From contig JAKSXM010000087.1 in assembly GCA_022575985.1 (NCBI GenBank), forward strand, positions 1 to 64,000: DNA of 64,000 nt, in the 5' to 3' direction. Below, one piece after another: positions 36,763-45,378 of this stretch; the first letter of the stretch is position 1, and each line of letters opens with the position of its first letter. A program made the translations under genes and the position numbers. The notes below the pieces were generated by a model. The model searched no databases. It saw only the letters and a program-made list of their open reading frames with translations, and was not told where the DNA came from. This stretch comes from Anagrus nilaparvatae. Taxonomy: Eukaryota > Arthropoda > Insecta > Hymenoptera > Mymaridae.

Positions 36763-37247
36763 AGTATGCTGACGCTGCCGCGGGTTGGAAAGTGAAAGGA
36801 GGGTGGAAGGGGGGGGTACCGCCCCTAGAAATCAAAAAAATTAACGAGTTTATTTTTAATAAAAATTTTTTTTTATTAAATCATTCAAAAATTTTTTTTA
36901 GAGTGGTCAGAAAGTTCTTCTTTACCAGTATCGTTGCTAGTCTGGAAGTTATGTATGTGTTATCTTTTTAAAATAAAAAAAAATCGTAAACTCATATATG
37001 CGTAAACTAATTGATCATTAGTAAAAAAATATAATTACAAAAAACTATAATTAAAAAAGTATATTTAAAAAACTAAATATCAATATATACCATTCGTAAA
37101 ACACATTTTTTTTACAATTTCATGGCATATGTGATACCAATTATTCAAATAATTATTGTATTTACATAAAAAATAATTATTTAATTTAAGGAATTCTTTG
37201 CTTATTTATATACAATTTCAATAAAATATAACAATAACGATTTTTTT
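36763..37247. other. Spacer downstream of the THAP gene
   Basis: AT-rich. It contains the 3' UTR of the THAP gene on the minus strand. No clear AATAAA was seen just after the stop on that strand; an AATAAG-like hexamer lies near 37,203. No other gene was seen. Confidence 0.4.
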
Positions 37248-40200
37248 TTATTTGCTGGTCATTACCAAATTTTGGAGTAATTTATCAACCTGATTTCCTG
37301 TAAAAATATGCTGCAGCCGCTGTACACATTTCTCTTCAAAATGTCTTTCACTCTGCAAGCGCTTGACCTGCTTTTTCAACCTGCTTGTATCTTTTATGTA
37401 TGCTTTTAAATTTTGCTTGTTTTCCTGTTCAAGCTTTTGGCATCGTTGTACTGTTTTAAGATATTCCTGCTTCAATTTTTCAAAATTTTGTATATCCAAA
37501 TCTTGGATATTATCATCAAGTCTGAAAAAGAAAAAAAAATTTTAACATCATTTAATTTGATCTCACGTTTTTAAAAATCTACAGTATGTTAAAATAAAAT
37601 AAAAAGAATAGTTTTTAAAATTACTTTGAAGTTTCTGAAGATTCTGCTGCACTAGTTGGAGATTTTTGATATTCATTAGAATTAGTACTCTTCACTGCAG
37701 AATTTTCTTCTTGTAAACTAAAATATACAAATTTAGATATTAATTACTTGTTACAGAATATTAAGGTAATTTTTAGGAATCTGCAGTGTAAAAATTAAAT
37801 AAATTTTTTAAAGACTACTGCGGAATAAGGTATGGTTTCCGGCCCCAGGATATTTTTCATAATATATCATTTCTATACATGAAATATTAAAGCAAATTGT
37901 AATGTAAATGGCAAAGTATTTTATAATAAATAAAATTTATATTATTACCTGTTAGTTTTTGATGTAACTGATGTACCATCAAATAATACATATTTAGTAG
38001 CGTCTAAGTTATTTTCTAAAACAAAAGTCTCTTTTAAACTTGGCACAGCATCCTTCTTAAGCCGGCGATTATTCTTGGGAGAATAATTAGGTAACCAAGT
38101 TTTGTAAAAATTTGGTACATAATCAGAAGGTTGAAAGTGATCTGAGCAAACCCGAGCTGCAAGTAAATTATATTTAATTTTTTTATTGTATATATTAGAA
38201 TGTATAATACTAATACTAGGTGGAACACAACTACCTTGGATTTTAACATTGCTAGTTCTTCTTAGTCTAGGCGCCAGCCATACTAATCACGCCCAAAAAT
38301 TAAGAAATTAAATTTTTTTTTTCCGAGGATAAAAATAGGTGGTATTTATGTTTTTTGACCCGCTAAACACGAATCCAGGGTCCGTTTTGCGAATTTCGTG
38401 GTCAATTTTTTGTTATTAACAAATTATTGGCCAATTTTGCAATAATTTTCTAATAACAAAAAATTGACCACGAAATTCGCAAAACGGACCCTGGATTCGT
38501 GTTTAGCGGGTCAAAAAACATAAATACCACCTATTTTTATCCTCGGAAAAAGAAATTTAATTTTTGGGTGTGATTAGTATGGCTGGCGCCTGTATTATCT
38601 ATTCTTCTATTAAAAGAATGAAATGTAACGCTGATTTTGAGACATTTTAAAACTCATTCTGATTGGTCAATACTTATCAGCTGTTATACATTTAGAAATT
38701 TATACTAACGCGCTCTTGAGGTCTACAAATTAAACCTTATACTGCTCCGTTATTTTTAATGGCGCTTTTTTTTTAAATTTTGTATTTTATTAAAATTTTA
38801 TTTTTTTTATTTTTTTTTCTTCATTGCGGAAGGGTGAATAATATAATATTATTAACATGGTATTTTCTGTCCTTAATAAAAAATTAGTTATTTATGAGGG
38901 ATCCATTTATGAAATAAGTGCGATATAAAGTTATATAATAACATATCAAATGGGAAGGTGTACAGGGCCCGAGGTGGGTAGCACCGAGGGCCTGTGATTG
39001 CATCATTGGTAAAATATACATTCATATCAAAAACTGGCACCGTGGTATGTCGGTAGTGGTTCGAAGGCGGTAACCGTACAGGTTAAGCAGCGCAGAGCGC
39101 GGCTTATACTTGGATGGGTGACCACCTCAAATAAGGTCTGCCTATATACTCCGCTTTTTTTTAATTTAAAAAAAAGTGTCCACGATGTTCGGGAGGTGAA
39201 ATAAGGATGATTTGAAAGATAATTCAACGTTCGAAGCTTGCTCACTAAAAAATTCTTGTTAATCTGACTTAAAAGTAACCGGCTGTACTCGAGTAAGGTT
39301 TTGGCAGTTTTCCTTTACTCACGGACACAAAAAATTGGACTTTAGTCCACCAAAAAAATACAAAAAAATCCGGGCAAATGCGAGTACTTCTATCAAAAGT
39401 CGGCTGCTACCGCTCAACGGACTACAGATCCTGCAGTTGGGGCTTTCATACATCGGGGAAAGGAAACTCCAGGAACTGTAGCCCAAGGACCATAGCTCTC
39501 GTTGTCTGAATTCTGCTGGGGGCAAAATGGGTGGGATGGGTAATAAAAAGGACGGAATTCACTACTTCGAGTGCTGTGGTCCACGGTGTATACAGTATAA
39601 GATGCTATGAATCGCATTGCGCACTTAAATAAATAAATAATAATAATAGACTAAGTTTACAGGCGCTGCAGTTTAGGTAAAGTTAGTTAAGATAAGGGGC
39701 CGTTCATAAAATACGTAACACGAATTTGGGGTAGGAGGGGTCGCATAGGTTTGTTATGGTCTTGTTACGCTTGAGGAGGGGTCTGTCGTTAACAGTGTTA
39801 CGTTACAAATGAATTTTTATTTATGAAAAAAATTTAAATATACCGCTAATGCTAAGACACTTTATTATTTTTATGTATCTCCACGCGAGAGAACAATTTT
39901 GAGACATTTTTTATAATAAATTAGACCTTCACCCTTAAATTGGCCAAAACTACCCCCTAAATAGGTTTTTTTTCAACCAAATTTCAAAGGCTTAGAGTGA
40001 ATACAGCAAAAAGAAAAAATGCCCTTTTTAGGGGTAGTTTTGACCAATTTAAAGGCAAGGCCCCAATTTCTCATAGAGAAAACCCCGATTTTCGTGATCA
40101 GCGACCCAAAAAACCTATAATAGACCAAATCTGATGGTGGTTTTCCTTACTTTTTTTTACAATAATTATGTTTGAAATTTATTTTATCGATGTTACGTAA

Positions 40201-42921
40201 CGAAATCCTAGAGGTTGGAGGGGTCAGATTATTTGTTACGGTGTGTTACAATAGAGGTAGAGGGCATCCAAAATGTTGAAATTTTGTGTTACGTATTTTA
40301 TGAACGACCCCTAAGTCAGTTTATTAACTTAACTTCGCTTTAAGGATTTACGAGGGTAAATAAAAATGATGACAGAACTAAATGAAACTGGAAAATTATT
40401 AAATTTAAACATTTTTAAAGTTGAATAGAACTTGGTTTTACCTTTGCTACCACATTAATTTTCATTTTATTGCAAATTAAAAATAGGCAGTTTAACATTG
40501 CTCTTATGGAAATTCATATTTGGAGCTTACAAAAAGTATGATAGTGATGACACAGGGGGATGAAACTAATTAAATATCATAAATAAATTGTCAAAGATTA
40601 TATTTCCAATTTATTTTATCTAGGTTACCACATTCAATCATTAATTATTCGGTAAAAACCAAGTTTTGGCAAGTACCATAACCTAAAATAATAAAGTTTT
40701 TTCATAAATAATTTTTTCATAAATAATTAAAATAATTTTTTTTGCAATAATATTACATAATAAACTCATTTTTTAATATTTTTACGACTAATTTTGTTTT
40801 AAACTGCAAATTATAAAAAAAAAAATAGAGTCGGTAATGTGGATATTGACTCAAAATTTCTATTTACCCTCGTAAAGTCCTTAAACTAACTGCGTTTACA
40901 CGGACGGCGAAGTTAGCTAAAAATGCCTATATGACGTTAAACCTATATCACTCTCATACAAATTTACTGAAAAATAGATAAATACAAAAAAAAAAATAAT
41001 TCAGTTGGCTCTAATTTAAAAATACAAAATTTTGGATATTTTATATAAAAATACGTAGCATGATTTCTCTTATAATAAATTGTTTACCCATCTAATTGTT
41101 TATTTATACACTTAATTTTGAGGTTAATTTGTCAGATCAGGCATAAAAAATTTATTTAAAGAGAAATAATATAATTAATATAAATCATGCTATGTATTTT
41201 TATATAAAATATCCAAAAATTTTTATTTTTAAATTAGAGCCAACTAAATTATTTTTTTTTTTGTATTTATCTTTTTTTCAGTAAATTTTTATGAGAACGA
41301 TAGGTTTAACGTCATAGGCATTTTTAGCTAACTTCGCCGTCCGTGTAAACGCAGTTAGTTTAAAACGAAGTTAAGTTAATAAACTGATTTATCTTAACTA
41401 ACTTTCCCTAAACTGCAGCGCCTGTAAACTTAGTATATCAAGGGTAAATTCATACACAATTTTATTTAAAAAGTGCGTTAAGGTTATCCCCCAGTGAGTA
41501 AAAGTAACTTCAAAAAATAAATTTTAGCTTATACTCAAAGACACTTAATTAAGATTATGTATAAATAAAATAGACAATTTGTTTTATTAATTAAATATTT
41601 GTTTAAAGTTTAAATTGTTTCTCATTTAAAATTGAATTTGCGGGGGTTGGCGCGCTGTAGCGCGCAGGGGGCGTAGCCCCCTAGTATATATATTAAAACG
41701 ATGTTAATAACCGCGGTAATTGTGTTCCACCCTGTATAATCACCTATATCCCGAACAGATATTGCTTAGATGGAACTACGCAGGACATCTGCGGGCTAGC
41801 CATACGACTACTGAGGCCATCCCACGGCATAAATGTATAAAATAACATATAATGTAACGCGGTACTCGGGAGGACATATGATGGCATGCCATATTACGCA
41901 TGCGCATTTCGCAAAAGTATAGTATGTGTAACAACAAACTATAATAAAAAAAGAAGTACTATATTATTATTATTATTACTGAGTAGAAAATAATTAAATT
42001 ATTTTATTATAATTGTGCATATCTTGAAATTGTTATTTCAGACAAAAAATAATAATTCAATAATTATTTTTTTATATAAATATTAATATTATTGTGCATT
42101 ATTTATTTTTTAGTAATAATTATTGTGCATTTATTTATTTTTTTTGAATTGTAATAAAAGAAATAAACAATTGTAAGATCTAAGTTTATAATGAAATAGT
42201 TTAAACGATTTATGTTTTAATTAACTATTTAATTTTTAATAAATATTACTAATATAGAATATTTTTATTTAGCTTTAAAAAGAATCCAAATCCAAATAAA
42301 AATACATTTATATTAGCTACCTTATTGCAAAAAAATATTTTTCATACGCAATAAAATTATGATGAACCTGAATTAATTAAATAAATAAATTTGTTCTTGT
42401 AATTTTGTCATAGTTTAATTATTTTTAGTTAAGTGATTCGAATTTATAATGAATAAATATAAGCAAAAGTAATAAAAAAACAGCTTTGTTATGGTAACAC
42501 GTGAGATTATTTAAATACAGAGCATGCGCAGAACAATACTACGGCTTGCCGGCTGAGTGCCCTAGGAGTACCGCGTTACATTTAGCGTGTGGCCCCTACC
42601 TCATTTCGTATGGCTAGCGACCGAGTACCGTACAAATACTGCTGGCTCGCCACCTATGAAATCCGTCCGGGATCATTTAAATTTAGGCAAAAATAAATAA
42701 AACAATTGCACTTTCAACTGAAAAATTTTAATAAAAGTAAATATCTAAAATAAAGAATTATTTTGAACAAGCTTACCAATGTCACTGTTTGTTGTTGGTG
42801 AACAAATTTTTAGCCACTTTTCTTTGTATTCTATATTTTTTGGAAAACCAAAGAATCTTATTTTTCTTTCTTTGTTTCTTCCACTTTGATTTTTGCAATT
42901 AATTACACTACACGAAACCAT
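37248..42921 (-). CDS. THAP zinc-finger domain protein (239 aa)
   Basis: Probably a sequence-specific DNA-binding nuclear protein. The exons are 42777-42921, 37949-38156, 37625-37717 and 37248-37521, joined in phases 1, 2 and 2, for 720 nt. The start is MVSCSVINC at 42921; five upstream in-frame codons also begin with Met (42936) but the family starts at M(V)xxC. The C2CH signature is Cys4, Cys9, Cys52 and His55 (VCSDHF). The other THAP landmarks are FFGFPKN, Trp36, and Ala-Val-Pro-Ser-Leu (the AVPTIF-type box). The last exon is a coiled coil of about 70 residues (EKLKQEYLKTVQRCQKLEQE), as in many THAP proteins, and suits dimerisation. The gene is head to head with KTI12, with starts 340 bp apart. 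Its first intron, 4.6 kb, is nearly all mobile elements. No transposase domain follows the finger, so this is not a P element. The orthologue is not identified. Confidence 0.9.
38269..38591. mobile_element. 323-bp near-perfect palindrome (foldback MITE)
   Basis: The ends AGGCGCCAGCCATACTAATC and GATTAGTATGGCTGGCGCCT are exact complements. Pairing continues almost without mismatch through ACCCGCTAAACACGAATCCA and CGAATTTCGTGGTCAATTTT to a loop near 38,425. No clear target duplication (GTCT / GTAT flanks). It lies 113 bp upstream of the second THAP exon, inside the first intron. Confidence 0.92.
39032..39647 (+). mobile_element. 5S rRNA-derived SINE (SINE3-like)
   Basis: The first about 125 bp resembles 5S rRNA, including the internal Pol III control region: GGTTAAGCAGCGCAGAGCGC (box A/IE part) and TACTTGGATGGGTGACCACC (box C), ending in a T8 run at 39,155. 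The body that follows has no long frame in one direction. The tail is GCGCACTTAAATAAATAAAT and then TAA repeats, like the 3' end of a LINE. 5S-headed SINEs are called SINE3. It is too diverged at the 5' end and too much longer than 120 nt to be a working 5S gene. It lies in the first THAP intron. Confidence 0.8.
39650..41434. mobile_element. 1.8-kb terminal-inverted-repeat element, itself interrupted
   Basis: The ends ACTAAGTTTACAGGCGCTGC and GCAGCGCCTGTAAACTTAGT are exact inverted repeats. The arms continue with TTAGTTAAGATAA / TTATCTTAACTAA and CAGTTTATTAACTTAACTTC / GAAGTTAAGTTAATAAACTG. Near the right end a second palindrome (about 40,865-41,345; ACTGCGTTTACACGGACGGC and its complement) shows a further fold. 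The left arm is interrupted by the element at 39,698-40,313. No transposase was seen. Confidence 0.82.
39698..40313. mobile_element. Nested MITE with GGGCCGTTCATAAAATACGT ends
   Basis: The left end is GGGCCGTTCATAAAATACGT (or GGGGCC from 39,697) and the right end ACGTATTTTATGAACGACCCC. It sits between GATAAG and TAAGTCAG, so the flanks share TAAG. The same place in the other arm of the host element reads GATAAATCAG without an insert, which is a ready-made empty site. The inside also contains a fragment of the GGGTCGCTGATCA repeat at about 39,900-40,130. It is non-coding. Confidence 0.85.
41641..41684 (+). mobile_element. Helitron 3' terminus
   Basis: The sequence GGGGGTTGGCGCGCTGTAGC has a GCGCGCTGTAGCGCGC hairpin. 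It is followed by AGGGGGCGTAGCCCCC, a second hairpin, and then CTAG with a T after it. A GC-rich hairpin a few bases before CTRR, with T next, is the Helitron 3' end rule. The sharp GC content stands out in AT-rich DNA. The 5' end of the element was not found. Confidence 0.65.
41854..42579. mobile_element. 726-bp element with GTAACGCGGTACTC inverted ends
   Basis: The ends GTAACGCGGTACTC and GAGTACCGCGTTAC are exact inverted repeats. GCATGCGCATTTCGC / GCGCAGAACAATAC-type sequence gives weaker inner pairing. The middle is AT-rich, with ATT trinucleotide repeats near 41,960, and non-coding. It lies in the first THAP intron, 200 bp downstream of exon 1. Confidence 0.7.
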
Positions 42922-43260
42922 TTTGATAATAAACAAACATCCAAATATTTATGCTATATATGAAACATCCCACATTAATTAATCCGTTGAAAATATAAAA
43001 AACTCAACTATAATGCTTCGGCCTTTGGTTTTTTAAAAATGGCGGCTTCCATAATATGTAAATAAAAAAGAAACGTGTTCTTTTTTTTGCTCCGAAATTT
43101 TCAGAGTTGCAATTTTTTTTTAAATTCAGATATAATTTTGTTTAAATAAATATAATTAAGCATAATTTAATTTTTATTTTTAATTATTATTTGAAATAAT
43201 AAAAAAAAAATAAATTAAATATATTATAAATAATTTATTGTGTTGTTTTTTTCTTCTAAT
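42922..43260. promoter_or_regulatory. Bidirectional promoter region, THAP gene / KTI12
   Basis: The start codons of the minus-strand THAP gene and the plus-strand KTI12 homologue are 340 bp apart, so both promoters and 5' UTRs must share this stretch unless there are unseen 5' exons. The relatively GC-rich core AAAATGGCGGCTTCC near 43,037 looks like a housekeeping element; AAGATGGCGGC-type motifs bind YY1 in animals (family knowledge). Confidence 0.55.
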
Positions 43261-44385
43261 ATGCCATTAATAATTATGACTGGAATCCCATGTAGTGGAA
43301 AAACTACTAGAACTCTTGAACTAAAAAAATATTTTGAAACAACTAAAGAAAAAAAAGTTAGTGTAATTAGTGAAATAGATGTAATAACAAAAGCTTCTTA
43401 TAATAGAAATAATTTTTATTCAGGTAAAAAAATTCCATTAATATCTTAAGTTTTTAAACAATGAAGTTTTTTTTAATTATCACTAACTTGAAATAATTTT
43501 AATTATTTAGATTCTAAAAAAGAGAAAAATATAAGAGCGGACATGAAATCTAATCTTCAGCGACTTTTAAATCAAACAGATATTTTAATAATTGATGGTA
43601 GTAATTATATAAAAGGATACAGATATGAAATTTATTGCATAACAAAACTTTATAAAACACCTCAATGTACGATTCACACTGATTTACCTGTTGAACATGC
43701 TTGGTTATGGAATGAAAGTAGAACTGATGAAGAAAAATATGACAGGGAAATTTTTGACGCTCTTGTTTTAAGGTTACTATTTAAGTGATTTTTTTACAAA
43801 TCAATTATTATTAAAACTTATTATTAATAATAGGTATGAAACACCAGATAATAAAAATAGATGGGATTCACCTCTCTATATTTTAAATCCAGAAGATGAA
43901 CTACCCTGTGAAAAAATCTATTCATCATTATATGAAGTAAAACCACCTAAGCCAAATATGAGTACTCAAAATGTAAAATATTTTAAACTCTAAAATACAT
44001 ATTTTTATGCAAAATATGTAATATTTACTTTTTTTTTAGCCTCCATTATCAGCAACTAATTATTTGTATGAAACAGATAAGATAACTCAAGAAATAATAA
44101 ACGTAATTTGCTTTTAATTAACGCCGGCCTTTAATTATTTACTTAAATAGTTTATATCCTATTAATTAAAATTTTTCATATTTTCAGGAAGTCTCATCAG
44201 CAAAACAATTAGGTATAGAAAATAATATTAAAATTTCAAAGTACAATGTTACATTAGAAAGATCAGGAACTGCTCCACAGCTTTCAAAATTAAGAAGACA
44301 ATTTTTAACATATATTAAAATGCAACAAATTACTACCGATCAAATACCATTGTTGTTTGTACAGTATTTAAATAAAAGTTTATAA
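43261..44385 (+). CDS. KTI12: KTI12 / chromatin-associated protein, P-loop NTPase
   Basis: KTI12 works with the Elongator complex in tRNA wobble-uridine modification and is related to PSTK kinase (family knowledge). The exons are 43261-43423, 43511-43772, 43834-43972, 44040-44102 and 44188-44385, with phases 1,2,0,0, for 825 nt and 274 aa. The start MPLIIMTGIP is the family's usual N-terminus; an upstream in-frame ATG at 43240 would add seven residues (MLFFSSN) and is less likely. The Walker A is GIPCSGKTT at residues 8-16. The block LIIDGSNYIKGYRYEIYC is the diagnostic Walker B and substrate region. WNESR, RYETPDNKNRWDSPLY and the C-terminal LRRQFLTYIK are also typical. The length is normal for animal KTI12. 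A poly(A) signal AATAAA lies at 44,417-44,422. Introns are 61-87 bp, much shorter than those of the transporter. Confidence 0.95.
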
Positions 44386-45378
44386 TTTATATTTGTTATT
44401 ATGTGTTGAATTATTAAATAAATAACTTTTTTAAAGTAAATAAAGTTAAATACAAAAGGTACATAAATAAAAGGTAATAAAAATTACTAATAAAATTTAA
44501 GGAATAAGAAAATAATTATCATTAGCTAAATTAATAAAAAATTATGCATGATTCAAGCCTTTTCTTATGTACTATACTAGCTCAACAACATTTGGCTTCA
44601 AAATAAAAATTTTATTATAATTTTTTAATCCTTAAATTTCTTGCAATCACCTAAAAGTAACAGTTGATATTTAGATAGGACAAATTATAAATAATTTAAG
44701 TTTTAAAAGGTAATTTTTTAACAAATATATTTTATTAGAAAATGTAACTTTATCAATCTATTAAATTTTTAAAAAATTTTGTACATTGTAAATTACAAAT
44801 TTAAACTTTATTGTAAACTCCTAATTATAATTATATAAGTTACATAATTTTTTGAAAAAATAAAAAATATCTTATTTTTAAATAATGAAATGCAACTGAA
44901 TGTAAATAAAATAAAACAAAATAAAAAAAAATATTTGCAAAATCAAATTAAAAGTTAAAAAATTGATATTACCTAATTACTAATTTTTAAGGACACTTTT
45001 ATTAGTCTTTGTTTAAGTTATTTTACATTTATAAAGTATAGGATAACAATTAAATTATAAAAAAAATTTTTAAACTGATATTATCTGCTCACCTACATTT
45101 TGGTTTTGCAGACTTTATAAAGACTAGGTATCTTTCTAAATTAAACTATATCAAAAAAGCTACAAGTAGCAGTTGCATCTCATTTTTTTTTCAACTTAAA
45201 TATTATTTTGTCATCTTTTAAGCTTCGTTAATTATGCTAAATCACATACTTCGTCTATTTTACTTGTTACAATGTAGGTAATCATCGGCATTTAAATTAA
45301 AAACTTTTTTAAATGATTTTTTTATGCCAAAATTTAATTATTTATTTCTAAACTATAAAAAAATATATTATATAAAAA
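44386..45378. other. Convergent intergenic region, 3' UTRs
   Basis: This lies between the 3' ends of KTI12 (+) and CARNMT1 (-). It is AT-rich. AATAAA on + at 44,417, and its complement TTTATT at 45,341-45,346 serving the minus-strand gene, mark the likely poly(A) sites. No gene was seen. The 62-codon frame at 45,324 is the antisense shadow of the last CARNMT1 exon. Confidence 0.6.

Noticed and set aside
38034..38249. 71-codon minus-strand frame MLKSKVVVFH...
   Set aside because: Out-of-frame shadow over THAP exon 2; the correct frame reads VCSDHF and continues exon 1 exactly.
39032..39160. A functional 5S rRNA gene
   Set aside because: Only the internal control region is conserved, the 5' half has drifted, and the similarity runs into a SINE body and tail.
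37248..42921. P-element-type transposase, because of the THAP domain
   Set aside because: The 239-aa frame ends after a coiled coil, with no transposase catalytic region in the gene or nearby.
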